Shown here: positions 1-9,925 of the stretch, in pieces
Numbering within the stretch: the stretch's first letter is position 1
Layout of the letters: the number at the start of each line of letters is the position of its first letter
Source: Serratia proteamaculans
GTDB taxonomy: Bacteria > Pseudomonadota > Gammaproteobacteria > Enterobacterales > Enterobacteriaceae
DNA: 64,000 nucleotides
Direction of reading: 5' to 3'
Assembly (NCBI RefSeq): GCF_008830365.1
Contig: NZ_WBKI01000002.1
Location: forward strand, 62,001-126,000
Notes under the pieces: generated by a model
What the model saw: only the letters and a program-made list of their open reading frames with translations
Databases searched by the model: none
What the model was told of the DNA's origin: nothing
Program-made: the position numbers and the translations under genes

Positions 1-438
1 TGTGACGGCAGCCGTGATGAACGCAGCTACTTTACCGACTTCGCCCGCAGCGTACCGCAAGACTGCCTGATCATGACCTTGGCCTGCGGCAAATACCGCT
101 TCAACAAGCTGGATTTCGGTACTCTGGAAGGTTTGCCACGCCTGCTGGACGTCGGCCAATGTAACGACGCCTATTCTGCCATCATGCTGGCGGTCAAACT
201 TGCCGATACCCTCGGCTGCTCGGTCAACGAGCTGCCGCTGAGTCTGGTGTTGTCATGGTTTGAGCAAAAGGCGATCGTCATCCTGCTGACGCTGCTGTCA
301 CTGGGAGTCAAAAACATTGTCACCGGGCCGACCGCGCCGGGCTTCCTGACCGACAACCTGATGGCCATTCTCAACGACAAGTTCGGCATGCGTCCGATCA
401 CCACCGTTGAGCAGGATCTGCAAGCCCTTCTCGGCTGA
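1..438 (+). CDS. hcp: Hydroxylamine reductase (hybrid-cluster protein), C-terminal part
   Basis: This is the 3' end of a gene that begins before the window; about 145 codons are visible. Hcp is a cytoplasmic hybrid-cluster protein that reduces hydroxylamine and nitric oxide under anaerobic or nitrosative conditions. The first visible codon is the Cys of a CDG motif, matching the persulfide Cys of the hybrid cluster in the family. Further on are the cluster Cys in LACGK, the Cys in GQCND, and an E-x-K pair in WFEQKA that matches the Glu and Lys ligands near the C-terminus. The family is usually about 550 residues, so roughly three quarters of the protein is missing. The gene for its reductase, hcr, follows 53 bases downstream on the same strand, as in E. 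coli. Confidence 0.95.
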   Translation, partial: CDGSRDERSYFTDFARSVPQDCLIMTLACGKYRFNKLDFGTLEGLPRLLDVGQCNDAYSAIMLAVKLADTLGCSVNELPLSLVLSWFEQKAIVILLTLLSLGVKNIVTGPTAPGFLTDNLMAILNDKFGMRPITTVEQDLQALLG

Positions 439-491
439 TAACGTTATTCCTGGGGTCGCGGATAGCGGCCCCTTTGCTTTTGAGGTGCCCG

Positions 492-1496
492 ATGACCCAA
501 CCCAGCCCACTTTGCCCCAACCGCATGCAGGTGCATTCGATCCAGCAGGAAACCGCTGACGTCTGGACGCTGAATCTGATTTGCGATGTTTTTTACCCTT
601 ATCAACCCGGTCAGTTTGCGCTGGTCAGCATTGGCAATAGCGAAGACACGCTGCGCGCCTATACGCTGTCCTCCTCACCCGGTCAGAGTCGTTTTCTCAG
701 CATCAGCGTGCGTTGCCTGCCGGACGGCGTGGGTTCACGCTGGTTAACCCGCGACGTCAAACCCGGCAATACCCTGTGGCTGTCCGATGCACAAGGCGAG
801 TTCAGCTGTGAACGGCACCCGGCCGATCGTTACCTGATGCTGGCGGCCGGTTGTGGCGTCACGCCGATTATCTCCATGTGTCGCTGGCTGGTAGCGAACC
901 GTCCGGCCTGTGATATCGCGGTGATCTTTAACGTGCGTACCCCTGCTGACACCATTTTCGCCGAACAATGGCGCGAGTTGTGCGCCGCGCATCCGCAGCT
1001 GCGGCTGACGCTTATGGCCGAACAGGATATTCAGCCGGGCTATCTCAGCGGACGAATCAGTGCCGAAGTGCTGCGCCAGACGCTGCCGGATCTCACCGAG
1101 CGCACGGTGATGACCTGTGGCCCCGCGCCCTATATGACTCAGGCAGAACAGCTTTGTCTGCAGCTTGGTGTGCCGGCCAGCCGCTTCCATAAGGAGCAAT
1201 TCCATACCCCGGCAGAAACCGATGCCGAACAGGGTGAAGGATTAACCCTGCGTACCGCTCGCCCTCTGCGTGAGTTCCGCGTACCGGTCGGCAGCACGCT
1301 GCTGGCGGCAATGGAAGCTCACGCGCTGCCGGTCAACGCCGCCTGTCGCGCCGGGGTGTGTGGTTCATGTAAAACCCGCATCCTCGAAGGTGACTACACC
1401 ACCAGCAGCAGCATGACGCTGACTGCGGCTGAAATCGCCCAGGGCTACGTGCTGGCCTGCAGTTGCCAACTGCAAGGTGACGTCACCCTCGCCTGA
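492..1496 (+). CDS. hcr: NADH oxidoreductase Hcr, electron donor to Hcp
   Basis: A 334-residue flavin and iron-sulfur reductase that passes electrons from NADH to Hcp. The N-terminal third is a ferredoxin-reductase FAD domain with the RAYTLSSSP motif. The middle is the NAD-binding domain with [10 protein letters not shown]. The last 80 residues are a plant-type 2Fe-2S ferredoxin domain with the CRAGVCGSC cysteines and a final Cys near LACSC. I chose the ATG at 492, after GAGGTG, over an in-frame TTG at 474 because the family starts close to this point. It forms a two-gene operon with hcp, ended by a hairpin at about 1504. Confidence 0.95.
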   Translation: MTQPSPLCPNRMQVHSIQQETADVWTLNLICDVFYPYQPGQFALVSIGNSEDTLRAYTLSSSPGQSRFLSISVRCLPDGVGSRWLTRDVKPGNTLWLSDAQGEFSCERHPADRYLMLAAGCGVTPIISMCRWLVANRPACDIAVIFNVRTPADTIFAEQWRELCAAHPQLRLTLMAEQDIQPGYLSGRISAEVLRQTLPDLTERTVMTCGPAPYMTQAEQLCLQLGVPASRFHKEQFHTPAETDAEQGEGLTLRTARPLREFRVPVGSTLLAAMEAHALPVNAACRAGVCGSCKTRILEGDYTTSSSMTLTAAEIAQGYVLACSCQLQGDVTLA

Positions 1497-1503
1497 CACT
1501 TTC

Positions 1504-1530
1504 TGCCCCGTCGGCCACGATGGGGCATTT
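1504..1530 (+). terminator. Probable terminator of hcp-hcr
   Basis: TGCCCC pairs with GGGGCA around a 12-base loop and is followed by TTTAT. The stem is short and the T tract is weak, but its position eight bases after the hcr stop fits termination. Confidence 0.5.
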
Positions 1531-1617
1531 ATCGGCAAGCAGGCTTTCCCTTCCCCTTCTACACTTTCCCGGTTCCATGCATGTCACTGCGTTTATTTGA
1601 GAAAGACTGATAAGTCA

Positions 1618-1696
1618 TACCCAATAGATTTCAAGTCACGCTTGCCGACTGGTTGTGGTTTGAAAGACGAGGGGGCCTTTACAACGCTTGGGGGAA
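1618..1696. repeat. Intergenic palindromic repeat, copy 1 (upstream of poxB)
   Basis: The left arm begins TACCCAATAGATTTCAAG and the right arm ends TTTGAAAGACGAGGGGG. Reverse-complementing the right arm gives a close match to the left arm, so the element can fold into one long imperfect hairpin. It shares its arms with the copies at 3446 and 22833. The G-rich end runs directly into the ribosome binding site of poxB, leaving the start codon about 10 bases away. The arms resemble intergenic palindromic repeats that I recall from Serratia and Yersinia genomes; I cannot name the family with certainty. Confidence 0.75.
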
Positions 1697-1698
1697 TT

Positions 1699-3420
1699 AT
1701 GAAGCAAACTGTAGCCACACTGATCGCCAAAACTCTGGAACAGGCCGGTGTGAAACGCATTTGGGGCGTCACCGGTGATTCGCTCAACGGACTCAGCGAC
1801 AGCCTGCACCGTATGGGCACCATCGAATGGCTGGGAACGCGCCACGAAGAGGTCGCCGCCTTCGCCGCCGGAGCAGAAGCCCAGCTTACCGGTCAGTTGG
1901 CGGTCTGTGCCGGTTCCTGTGGCCCAGGCAACCTGCATCTGATTAACGGTCTGTTTGACTGTCATCGCAACCACGTACCAGTATTGGCGATTGCCGCACA
2001 CATTCCCTCCAGCGAGATCGGCAGCGGCTATTTCCAGGAAACCCACCCGCAAGAACTGTTCCGCGAATGCAGCCACTACTGTGAACTGGTTTCCAACCCG
2101 GAACAGTTGCCACGGGTGCTGGAAATTGCCATGCGCAAGGCGATCCTCAATCGCGGCGTGTCGGTGATCGTACTGCCGGGCGACGTGGCACTGCGTATGG
2201 CACCGGAAGACGCCAGCATGGTGTGGCACACCCCGGCACTGCCGCTGGTGCAGCCGCCAATGAGCGAACTGAACAAGCTGGCGGCCACCCTGAACAAAGC
2301 GAAGAACATTACGCTGATGTGCGGCAGTGGCTGCGCCGGCTCGCATGACGAAGTGGTCAAATTGGCCGAACTGCTGCAGGCACCGGTGGTCCATGCGCTG
2401 CGCGGTAAAGAGCATATCGAATGGGATAACCCTTACAGCGTCGGCATGACCGGGCTGATCGGTTTCTCTTCCGGCTACCACGCGATGATGAACGCCGATA
2501 CCCTGGTGCTGCTCGGCACCCAATTCCCCTACCGTGCGTTCTATCCAACCAACGCCAATATCATTCAGATCGACATCAACCCCGGCAGCATCGGCGCCCA
2601 CTGCCCGGTCAATATGGCGCTGGTGGGCGATATCCATACCACCCTCACCGCGCTGCTGCCGCAGTTGGAACCGAAGAGCGACCGTGCGTTTCTCGACAAG
2701 GCGCTGGAGCACTACCGCACTGCGCGTAAGGATCTCGACGGACTGGCAACCGCCAATGACGATCAACCGATTCATCCGCAGTATCTGGCACAGCAGCTTA
2801 GCCAGTACGCCAGTGATGATGCCATCTTCACCTGTGACGTCGGTACGCCAACGGTGTGGGCCGCACGCTATCTGAAGATGAACGGCAAACGCCGCCTGCT
2901 CGGGTCATTCAACCACGGCTCGATGGCCAACGCCATGCCACAAGCCATTGGCGCACAGGCCACCGAACCGAACAAACAGGTAATTGCCATGTGCGGTGAC
3001 GGCGGCTTTACCATGCTGATGGGGGATTTTCTGTCGCTGGCGCAACTGAAACTGCCGGTCAAGATTGTGATATTCAACAACAGCGTGCTGGGCTTTGTGG
3101 CGATGGAAATGAAGGCCGGCGGCTACCTGACCGACGGCACCGATCTGCACAACCCGGATTTTGCCGCAATTGCCAACGCCGCCGGCATCAAGGGCATTCG
3201 CGTGGAGAAAGCTTCGGATCTGGATGCTGCACTGCAAGAAATGCTGGCGCACCCGGGTCCGGCGTTGCTGGACGTGGTCACCGCCAAGCAAGAACTGGCG
3301 ATGCCGCCGCAGATCAAATTCGAACAGGCCAAGGGCTTTAGCCTGTATATGCTGCGCGCCATTATCAACGGTCGCGGCGACGAAGTGGTCGAGCTGGCAA
3401 AAACCAACTGGTTGCGTTAA
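1699..3420 (+). CDS. poxB: Pyruvate dehydrogenase (quinone) / pyruvate oxidase
   Basis: A 573-residue ThDP- and FAD-dependent enzyme that converts pyruvate to acetate and CO2 and passes electrons to membrane ubiquinone; it is typical of stationary phase. The catalytic Glu lies in [10 protein letters not shown] in the N-terminal PYR domain. The central domain binds FAD. The C-terminal PP domain has [12 protein letters not shown] followed by FNN for Mg-ThDP. The last 25 residues ([11 protein letters not shown]...AKTNWLR) match the lipid-activated membrane-binding tail of E. coli PoxB. The ATG at 1699 follows GGGGGAATT and gives a length one residue longer than the E. coli enzyme. A palindromic repeat lies immediately upstream and another downstream, before ltaE. 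Confidence 0.97.
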   Translation: MKQTVATLIAKTLEQAGVKRIWGVTGDSLNGLSDSLHRMGTIEWLGTRHEEVAAFAAGAEAQLTGQLAVCAGSCGPGNLHLINGLFDCHRNHVPVLAIAAHIPSSEIGSGYFQETHPQELFRECSHYCELVSNPEQLPRVLEIAMRKAILNRGVSVIVLPGDVALRMAPEDASMVWHTPALPLVQPPMSELNKLAATLNKAKNITLMCGSGCAGSHDEVVKLAELLQAPVVHALRGKEHIEWDNPYSVGMTGLIGFSSGYHAMMNADTLVLLGTQFPYRAFYPTNANIIQIDINPGSIGAHCPVNMALVGDIHTTLTALLPQLEPKSDRAFLDKALEHYRTARKDLDGLATANDDQPIHPQYLAQQLSQYASDDAIFTCDVGTPTVWAARYLKMNGKRRLLGSFNHGSMANAMPQAIGAQATEPNKQVIAMCGDGGFTMLMGDFLSLAQLKLPVKIVIFNNSVLGFVAMEMKAGGYLTDGTDLHNPDFAAIANAAGIKGIRVEKASDLDAALQEMLAHPGPALLDVVTAKQELAMPPQIKFEQAKGFSLYMLRAIINGRGDEVVELAKTNWLR

Positions 3421-3445
3421 TAATCGTGTCCTCTTTCAGCTAAAA

Positions 3446-3512
3446 CTATCCCCAACAGATTTCAAGTTGCAGCCAACAACGCTGCGGCTTGAAAGATGAA
3501 GGGGATAAAGGA
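3446..3512. repeat. Intergenic palindromic repeat, copy 2 (between poxB and ltaE)
   Basis: Left arm TCCCCAACAGATTTCAAG and right arm CTTGAAAGATGAAGGGGA are nearly perfect reverse complements, followed by GCAGC/GCTGC inside. The element is about 65 bases, close in size to copy 1. Its right arm supplies the purine-rich stretch just before the ltaE start at 3518, so folding could hide the ltaE ribosome binding site or stop readthrough from poxB. That role is inference. Confidence 0.75.
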
Positions 3513-3517
3513 TTTTT

Positions 3518-4534
3518 ATGCTTATCGATTTACGCAGTGACACAGTGACCCGTCCCAGCGCCGCGATGCGCGAAGCCATGGCCCAGGCCGAAGTCGGTGA
3601 TGACGTTTACGGCGATGACCCGACGGTCAATGCTCTGGAGGCGGAAGCGGTCCGTCTGTCCGGTAAAGAAGCGGCGTTGTTCTTGCCAAGCGGCACTCAG
3701 GCCAATCTGGTGGCGCTGCTGAGCCATTGCCAGCGTGGTGATGAGTACATTGTCGGGCAGCAGGCGCATAACTATAAATACGAAGCCGGCGGCGCGGCGG
3801 TGCTTGGCAGCATCCAGCCACAACCGATTGAAGCGAACCCGGACGGCACCCTACCGCTCGATAAGGTTGCTGCGGCAATCAAACCCGACGATATCCACTT
3901 TGCCAAAACCCGCCTGCTGAGCCTGGAAAACACCATCAGTGGCCGCGTGCTACCGCTGGAATACCTGCAGCAAGCCTGGCAGTTCAGCCGTGAGCATCAG
4001 TTGGCCTTACACATCGACGGCGCACGTATCTTCAACGCCGCCGTCGCGCTGAATGTGCCGTTGAAAGAGATTGTGCAATACTGCGACACCTTCACCATTT
4101 GCCTGTCAAAAGGGCTCGGCGCGCCGGTGGGGTCGTTGCTGTGTGGCAGTGAGGCCTTTATCCAGCAGGCCCTGCGCTGGCGTAAAATGACCGGCGGTGG
4201 CCTGCGCCAGGCCGGTATTCTGGCCGCGGCCGGTTTATATGCGCTGGAGCACAACGTCGAGCGCCTGCGTGAAGACCACGACAATGCCAAATGGCTGGAA
4301 CAGCAACTGCAACGGATTGGCCTCGACATCGTCGAGCCGGGCGCGCAGACCAACGTGCTGTACCTGCGTCAGTCACCGGAGCTGGCGGCCAAACTGGGCC
4401 CCTGGATGCGTGAGCACGGCGTACTGATCAGCAGCGGGCCGTTGACGCGCATTCTGACCCATCTCGACGTCAGCCGTCAGGATTTGCAGCGCCTGGTCGA
4501 GTTGTGGCAAAAATTCCTCCAACAGCACGCCTGA
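3518..4534 (+). CDS. ltaE: Low-specificity L-threonine aldolase
   Basis: A 338-residue PLP enzyme of fold type I that cleaves L-threonine and L-allo-threonine to glycine and acetaldehyde. Visible family features are the N-terminal IDLRSDTVTRPS, the SGTQAN loop for cofactor phosphate, HIDGARIFNAAVAL with the Asp that contacts the pyridine nitrogen, and the PLP lysine in CLSKGLGAPVGS. The length is close to the 333 residues of E. coli LtaE. The ATG at 3518 follows AAGGGGATAAAGG. It lies downstream of poxB as in E. coli and converges on nanE. Confidence 0.96.
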   Translation: MLIDLRSDTVTRPSAAMREAMAQAEVGDDVYGDDPTVNALEAEAVRLSGKEAALFLPSGTQANLVALLSHCQRGDEYIVGQQAHNYKYEAGGAAVLGSIQPQPIEANPDGTLPLDKVAAAIKPDDIHFAKTRLLSLENTISGRVLPLEYLQQAWQFSREHQLALHIDGARIFNAAVALNVPLKEIVQYCDTFTICLSKGLGAPVGSLLCGSEAFIQQALRWRKMTGGGLRQAGILAAAGLYALEHNVERLREDHDNAKWLEQQLQRIGLDIVEPGAQTNVLYLRQSPELAAKLGPWMREHGVLISSGPLTRILTHLDVSRQDLQRLVELWQKFLQQHA

Positions 4535-4543
4535 GTCCTGAGT

Positions 4544-4567
4544 CTCCCTGACGTAACCCTCAGGGAG
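4544..4567. terminator. Hairpin between convergent ltaE and nanE
   Basis: CTCCCTGA and TCAGGGAG form a perfect eight-base stem around an eight-base loop. There is no T tract on either side, so it may only mark mRNA ends or be a weak bidirectional terminator. Confidence 0.4.
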
Positions 4568-4574
4568 ATCCCCA

Positions 4575-5267
4575 TCAGTTTCCGAGTGCGACTACAAAGC
4601 GACGAGTGATCTGCTGTGGACGAGTAATGGCCCCGCCCACTACCACCGCATGCGCGCCTAAAGCCAGACAGCGGGCAGCCATTGTCGGCGTTTCAACATT
4701 GCCCTCGGCAATCACCGGTACGCTGACCGCCGCCAGTACCTCCCGCAGAAAAACAAAGTCGTCCTGTGCCAACTGGCAGCCCAAGGTTTCTTCGGTATAG
4801 CCATGCAAGGTTGTCCCTACACAGTCGAACCCCAGACGATCGGCATGGATTGCCTCTTCCAGCGTGGCGATGTCTGCCATCAACAACACGTCGGGATATC
4901 GCTCACGCACGGCAGCAACCAACGCCGCCAACGCCAGGGTGCCAGGTCGAGGATGCAAGGTCGCATCCAGGGCGATCATCTGCGGTCCCGCCGTCATCAG
5001 CTCATCAATTTCTTGCAAAGTGGGCGTGATGTACACCTGACTACCGACATAATCACGCTTGATGATACCAATCACCGGCAGTGTCACCGCCTGCATGATG
5101 GCTTTGACATCCTCTACGCTGTTAGCCCGGATCGCTGCCGCCCCGCCTTGCTGCGCAGCAACCGCCATACGCGACATGATAAAATCACTGTGCAGCGGCT
5201 CATCATCCAATGCCTGGCAGGAAACCACCAACCGTCCCTTAATCTGCTGCAAAATAGAAAGCGTCAT
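4575..5267 (-). CDS. nanE: N-acetylmannosamine-6-phosphate 2-epimerase
   Basis: A 230-residue TIM-barrel enzyme that converts ManNAc-6-phosphate to GlcNAc-6-phosphate, feeding amino-sugar catabolism. Typical motifs are an N-terminal [21 protein letters not shown] with the catalytic lysine, the [12 protein letters not shown] segment, MADI, and AEGNVETP with [11 protein letters not shown] near the end. Its ATG overlaps the stop of the upstream PTS gene by four bases (ATGA), so the two are translationally coupled. There is no nanA (sialate lyase) or nanK (ManNAc kinase) beside it. This suggests that phosphorylated ManNAc comes from the PTS permease rather than from sialic acid cleavage. Confidence 0.92.
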   Translation of the reverse strand: MTLSILQQIKGRLVVSCQALDDEPLHSDFIMSRMAVAAQQGGAAAIRANSVEDVKAIMQAVTLPVIGIIKRDYVGSQVYITPTLQEIDELMTAGPQMIALDATLHPRPGTLALAALVAAVRERYPDVLLMADIATLEEAIHADRLGFDCVGTTLHGYTEETLGCQLAQDDFVFLREVLAAVSVPVIAEGNVETPTMAARCLALGAHAVVVGGAITRPQQITRRFVVALGN

Positions 5268-6820
5268 AAATCCAATAACTCCTCGACTTCATTTTTAATG
5301 ATGGTGACGTGCGGACCGTAAATGACCTGCACCCCATTGCCGCGCATGATCACCGCACGTGCCCCGCTGGCTTTCAGCCCGGCTTCATCCAGCAACCGGC
5401 TCTGCTTCACCGTAATGCGCAAACGGGTGGCGCAGCAGTCCAACTCGACAATGTTGTCTTTGCCACCCAGCGCCGCCAGCACCTGCTGCGATCGCGCGGT
5501 GCCTTCCAGTGCCACTTCTGCCGGCAGTTCTTCGCCGCGCCCCGGCGTTTTGAAATTGAAACGAACAATCAGGAAGCGGAAGGTGAAGTAGTACAGAAAA
5601 AACCAGGGAACGCCGACCAGCGGCACATACATCCAGTGGGTCTTGGCCTCGCCCTGCAATACGCCAAACAGCATAAAATCAATAAAGCCGCCGGAGAACG
5701 TCTGGCCGATAGTGATATGCAGAATGTGGGCAAGCATGAACGCCAGGCCATCAAACAGGGCATGGACCACGTACAGCGCCGGGGCGACAAACAGGAACGA
5801 GAACTCAATCGGCTCGGTAATGCCGGTGAGGAACGATGTCAACGCCGCCGACAGTAACAAACCGCCGACGCGTTTGCGGTTCTCCGGGCGGGCGGTCTGG
5901 TACATCGCCAGACAGGCCCCTACCAGACCAAACATCATGGTGATAAAGCGGCCAGACATAAAACGCGCAGTCCCGATGTAAAACTGCTGGGTATGTGGAT
6001 CGGCGAGCTGAGCGAAGAAAATACGCTGTGTCCCTTCCACCAACTGGCCGTTGATCACTTCGCTGCCGCCCAGTGCGGTGGTCCAGAACGGTAGATAAAA
6101 AATATGGTGCAGGCCAAATGGCCCCAGCATGCGCAGCACAAAACCATAGATAAAGGTGCCCAAATAACCACTGGCATCCACCAGCCCGCCCAGGCCAAAG
6201 ATCACCTGCTGGAAGTGGGGCCAGATCAGGGTCATCAGGGCTCCCACGCCCATGGCCGCCAGGGAGCAGATAATAGGGACGAAACGGGACCCCCCGAAAA
6301 AACCCAGGAACTGCGGCAACGCAATTTTGTTGTAGCGATCGTGCAGATACCCAGTAACCAGGCCAATGATCACCCCGCCGAATACCCCGGTCTCCAGCGT
6401 TTGGATACCCATAATGACGCCTTGCCCTACCGCACCCGGATTTTCAGCGGCCAGAGAACCGTTGATTTTGAGTAAGGCATTGATGGTGGCATTCATCACC
6501 AGGTAGGCAATCAACGATGCCAACCCCGCCGTCCCCTTATCACCTTTGGCCAGGCCCACGGCCACACCCACAGCGAACAACACCGCTAGGTTGGCAAACA
6601 CGATAGAACCGGCGCTGGCCATCACGGTAAACACCCCCTGCAGCCAACCGACGTTGAGGAAGGGATAGGCCTCCAGAGTATTGGGATTGGACAACGCCCC
6701 ACCGATCCCCAGCAGCAATCCAGCGGCTGGCAACACAGCGATCGGCAACATAAACGACTTTCCGAACCGCTGGGCTTTTTCAAACCAGCTTCCGGATCTT
6801 GATTCCCCTGCTGTTGACAT
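5264..6820 (-). CDS. PTS permease EIICB, probable N-acetylated amino-sugar (ManNAc) transporter
   Basis: A 518-residue inner-membrane sugar permease of the glucose/N-acetylglucosamine/maltose PTS superfamily. Residues 15-415 form the EIIC channel, with [12 protein letters not shown], the GPFGLHH segment and the family signature [12 protein letters not shown]. Residues 440-518 form the EIIB domain, with phosphorylated Cys463 in CATRLR. No EIIA domain is present, so it probably uses EIIA-Glc (Crr). It starts at an ATG after GAGGAAAA and overlaps nanE. The likely substrate is ManNAc, giving ManNAc-6-phosphate for NanE; this is inferred from the neighbour, not from a substrate motif. A divergent RpiR regulator probably controls it. 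Confidence 0.85.
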   Translation of the reverse strand: MSTAGESRSGSWFEKAQRFGKSFMLPIAVLPAAGLLLGIGGALSNPNTLEAYPFLNVGWLQGVFTVMASAGSIVFANLAVLFAVGVAVGLAKGDKGTAGLASLIAYLVMNATINALLKINGSLAAENPGAVGQGVIMGIQTLETGVFGGVIIGLVTGYLHDRYNKIALPQFLGFFGGSRFVPIICSLAAMGVGALMTLIWPHFQQVIFGLGGLVDASGYLGTFIYGFVLRMLGPFGLHHIFYLPFWTTALGGSEVINGQLVEGTQRIFFAQLADPHTQQFYIGTARFMSGRFITMMFGLVGACLAMYQTARPENRKRVGGLLLSAALTSFLTGITEPIEFSFLFVAPALYVVHALFDGLAFMLAHILHITIGQTFSGGFIDFMLFGVLQGEAKTHWMYVPLVGVPWFFLYYFTFRFLIVRFNFKTPGRGEELPAEVALEGTARSQQVLAALGGKDNIVELDCCATRLRITVKQSRLLDEAGLKASGARAVIMRGNGVQVIYGPHVTIIKNEVEELLDL

Positions 6821-6848
6821 AAATTTTCCTCATTATCATTTTTTATGA

Positions 6849-6894
6849 TGAAAATTTTTACCACAAATAAATACAAATGTTGAAAATTTTAACC
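6849..6894. promoter_or_regulatory. Candidate operator: paired direct repeats in the PTS/rpiR-regulator promoter region
   Basis: TGAAAATTTTTACC (6849-6862) and TGAAAATTTTAACC (6881-6894) are near-identical direct repeats 32 bases apart, about three helical turns. Each holds the palindromic core AAAATTTT. They lie between the divergent PTS and RpiR-type genes, where the regulator would be expected to bind. The role as an operator is inference. Confidence 0.5.
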
Positions 6895-6990
6895 ATAACG
6901 ATGATCGGCTTCACAATACGTCGATTTCACTGGCGGGCGGCGGCGACTTTCCGCCACAATAGAAAGAGGAATAATCAGAAAGGTAACGTG

Positions 6991-7815
6991 ATGAATACTG
7001 GAAATTTATTATTGCGGCTGCGGCAAGATCTGACGAGTTACAGCCCCACGCTGCAAAAACTCGGTAGCTATGTGATCGAGGAGCCATCCAGGGCCGTCTA
7101 CTTTACCATCACCGAACTGGCCCGCGAGAGCGGCACCAGCGAAGCCAGCGTGACCCGGCTTTGCCGCCATCTGGGCTGCAAAGGCTATACCGAGTTTAAA
7201 ATGGCGCTGGCGCTGAGCCTGCAACAAAACCAGCCTGAGGCGACCACTCGCCAGAGCCCCACGGAGGATCTGGTGGAGGAAAGCGTGCAGGCGCTGCGGG
7301 ATACCGGCGCGTTGCTGGACCATCAGGCCCTGCGGCAGGCGGCAGAAAGTCTGCACCAGAGCGCTTCGGTGCAGATTTATGGCGTCGCCGCCAGTGCGAT
7401 TATCGGGGATTTCCTGCACTACAAGCTGTTGCGAGTGGGCAAACCGGCGCTGTTGTTCAGTGATATGCACCGGGCAGCGATGAACGCAGCTTCGCTGGGA
7501 AAGCAAGACCTGCTGATCGTCATCTCCAGCTCAGGATCGACCAAAGATGTGTTGCATGCGGTGACCCTGGCCAAACAACGCGGCGCACGGATCATCGCCG
7601 TCAGCAACACCCAGCGTAGCCCGCTGGCCAAACTGGCAGATGTGCTGCTGGTGGCGGCCAAACCGGAAGGTCCGCTGAACGCAGGCGCACTGCCTGCCAA
7701 GGTCGGCGCGATGTTGCTGGTGGAGTTTATGGTGGCCGAACTGGCCAAGTTTGACCCTGCTTACGGCCAGGCCGTGCAGGAAACAGCAAGCGCTACCCTG
7801 CCGTTATTGCTGTGA
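6991..7815 (+). CDS. RpiR-family (MurR/RpiR) transcriptional regulator
   Basis: A 274-residue sugar-phosphate-responsive regulator. The first 75 residues form the HTH_6 domain (ITELARESGTSEASVTRLCRHLGCKGYTEFK). The rest is a SIS sugar-isomerase fold (IYGVAASAIIGD, then ISSSGSTKDV), where a phosphosugar would bind. I chose the ATG at 6991, after CAGAAAGGTAACGTG; an in-frame ATG at 6877 would add 38 residues unlike the family and overlap the probable operator. Divergent from the nanE-PTS operon, it probably senses ManNAc-6-phosphate or GlcNAc-6-phosphate; that ligand is inference. Confidence 0.88.
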   Translation: MNTGNLLLRLRQDLTSYSPTLQKLGSYVIEEPSRAVYFTITELARESGTSEASVTRLCRHLGCKGYTEFKMALALSLQQNQPEATTRQSPTEDLVEESVQALRDTGALLDHQALRQAAESLHQSASVQIYGVAASAIIGDFLHYKLLRVGKPALLFSDMHRAAMNAASLGKQDLLIVISSSGSTKDVLHAVTLAKQRGARIIAVSNTQRSPLAKLADVLLVAAKPEGPLNAGALPAKVGAMLLVEFMVAELAKFDPAYGQAVQETASATLPLLL

Positions 7816-7816
7816 A

Positions 7817-8164
7817 TCAGAGTATCCAGCGGCCATAAACCCAGTACCAAATCGCCAACGTCACTAGCACATTCAGCACCACGCTGACGATAAACCAGCT
7901 TTTGAACGGCTGTTTCTGGGTTTTATGACGAAACAGCTGCTGCGCGGCTATCGCCCCGACCCAGCCGCCCACCAGCCCGAACACCAGCAGCGTGCTTTCC
8001 GGTATCCGTCGCCAGTCTTTGCGCGCCGCAAACTTATCCGCACCGTACACCAACAGCGTCAGCAGGTTAGCCAACAACCACCACATCCAGATCGGATGCA
8101 GGAAAAACAAACTGGCGATCAGCGCCAATCCCAACAGGGCATAACAAACGGCATTGAGTTTCAT
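7817..8164 (-). CDS. DUF1294 small inner-membrane protein
   Basis: A 115-residue membrane protein. It has two N-terminal transmembrane helices, then the cytoplasmic-type segment YGADKFAARKDWRRIPESTL, which is characteristic of DUF1294, then GLVGGWVGAIAAQQLFRHKTQK and a final hydrophobic helix. Function is unknown in the family as far as I know. It converges on the RpiR-type gene, with stops two bases apart, and is divergent from ybjT, so it does not look part of the amino-sugar operon. Confidence 0.85.
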   Translation of the reverse strand: MKLNAVCYALLGLALIASLFFLHPIWMWWLLANLLTLLVYGADKFAARKDWRRIPESTLLVFGLVGGWVGAIAAQQLFRHKTQKQPFKSWFIVSVVLNVLVTLAIWYWVYGRWIL

Positions 8165-8317
8165 AGCTTCCGGCTTAGTACAGACAAACGGTGCGTAGTG
8201 TGACGCCGCCCGTCAGCGGATGCAATGCCCGCATAACCACACAAAAAGTGCATTTAAACCACGAGTTTGGCATCCTGTGTCTATGCTAAACAGACTTTCA
8301 CCGCAAAGGCGGCGCTA

Positions 8318-9757
8318 ATGACAGCTCAACGCGTACTGGTTCTTGGGGCCAGCGGCTATATCGGCCAAAACCTGATCCCCCACCTGATCGAACAGGGACA
8401 CAGCATTACCGCCGCCGCGCGACGCATCGAATGGCTGCAGGAACAGCACTGGCCGCAGGTTAACTGTCAATATGTCGATGTTTATCGGCCAGAAACCCTG
8501 GCCGCCGCGCTGTGGGAGATCGACGCCGTTTATTATCTGATCCACGGCATGGGCGACGGCGATGATTTTATTGAAAAAGAACGCCAGGCCGCGGAGAACC
8601 TGCGCGATGCGCTGCGCAGTTCCAGCGTCAAACAGGTAATTTTTCTTGGCGCACTGCAACCCGAGGGCGACAGCTCACCGCACCTGGTGGCACGTAAACT
8701 GACCGGTGAGATCCTTCGCCAGGGTGGAGTCCCGGTTACCGAACTACGCGCCAGCATCATTGTCGGCCCCGGCTCGGCCGCGTTCGAAATCATGCGCGAT
8801 ATGGTCTACAACCTGCCAGTGCTAACGCCGCCACGCTGGGTACGATCCAAATCTTCCCCGGTGGCACTGGAAAACCTGCTGGTGTATCTGGCCGATCTGC
8901 TGGCGCATCCGGCAGAAGAAAACCGCATTTTTGACGTCGCCGGCCCGGAGTACATCAGCTACCAGACCATGTTTGAACGCTTCATCGCCATCAGCGGCAA
9001 GAAACGCTGGCTGATCCCGATCCCGCTGCCCACCCGCTTTATCTCAGTATGGTTTATCAGCATGATCACTTCAGTACCCACTTCCATCGCCAGCGCACTG
9101 ATCCAGGGGTTGAACCACGATCTGCCCGCCGACGGTAAACCGCTGCAGGCGTTGATACCGCAGAATCTGCAAACCTTCGATCAGGCGGTGACAGCCACCC
9201 TGCAACGCGAAGCGGAAGTCGTCGATTCCGCCGACTGGGGCTACGATCCGGAAGCGCGAGCACGCTGGCGGCCGGGCTACGGTTTTTATCCCAAACAGGC
9301 CGGTTGTTCGATAGAAACTCAGGCATCCAGCCAGGCGCTGTGGCATACCGTGCAGCAACTGGGCGGTAAAGAGGGGTATTTTTACGCCAATATTCTGTGG
9401 CAAATCCGCGCCCGTATGGACGATATGATCGGCAATCGTGTGGTTTATGGCCGTCCACCGCGCGACACGCTGGAGATTGGCGACGTGGTCGACGGCTGGA
9501 AGGTCATCACGCTCAAACCCCAGCGCCAGTTGGCGTTACTGTTTGGTATGAAAGCCCCAGGACTGGGCCGCCTGAGCTTTACCATCAAGGATCACGGCGA
9601 CCACCGTACCCTCGACGTTCGTGCCTGGTGGCACCCCGCCGGTTTCAGTGGACTACTGTATTGGTTCGCCATGATGCCCGCTCATCTGTTTATTTTTCGC
9701 GGTATGGCACGCCGTATTGCAAAACTGGCCGAAGAGCACCCGCGTAATCTGCCGTAA
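8318..9757 (+). CDS. ybjT: NAD(P)-binding SDR-like protein with C-terminal DUF2867
   Basis: A 479-residue protein, near the length of E. coli YbjT. The N-terminal 300 residues are an NAD(P)-binding Rossmann domain with [12 protein letters not shown], of the atypical SDR/NmrA kind. The C-terminal 150 residues match DUF2867, a START-like fold, ending in a hydrophobic [24 protein letters not shown] segment that may associate with the membrane. I chose the ATG at 8318 because upstream codons do not resemble the family. It precedes ybjS as in E. coli. The substrate is not known. Confidence 0.9.
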   Translation: MTAQRVLVLGASGYIGQNLIPHLIEQGHSITAAARRIEWLQEQHWPQVNCQYVDVYRPETLAAALWEIDAVYYLIHGMGDGDDFIEKERQAAENLRDALRSSSVKQVIFLGALQPEGDSSPHLVARKLTGEILRQGGVPVTELRASIIVGPGSAAFEIMRDMVYNLPVLTPPRWVRSKSSPVALENLLVYLADLLAHPAEENRIFDVAGPEYISYQTMFERFIAISGKKRWLIPIPLPTRFISVWFISMITSVPTSIASALIQGLNHDLPADGKPLQALIPQNLQTFDQAVTATLQREAEVVDSADWGYDPEARARWRPGYGFYPKQAGCSIETQASSQALWHTVQQLGGKEGYFYANILWQIRARMDDMIGNRVVYGRPPRDTLEIGDVVDGWKVITLKPQRQLALLFGMKAPGLGRLSFTIKDHGDHRTLDVRAWWHPAGFSGLLYWFAMMPAHLFIFRGMARRIAKLAEEHPRNLP

Positions 9758-9925
9758 TAGGCAGCATCCGGGTGTTCAATTATCGATCAAGCGCACAGTT
9801 TGCTGTTGTGGTTAGGCCCTTTCCGATTGCATAGAGCACGAAATAACGGAAGAATGGCATCTTATTTGCTGGTGTGACGCTGAAGGCCGTCAGCATTCTG
9901 ATTTTTGGTGAGAATAGAGTTCGTT

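Noticed and set aside
1636-2775. A long open frame antisense to poxB (about 380 codons, minus strand)
   Set aside because: It is a codon-bias shadow of poxB with no recognisable domain or ribosome binding site; poxB is complete and certain.
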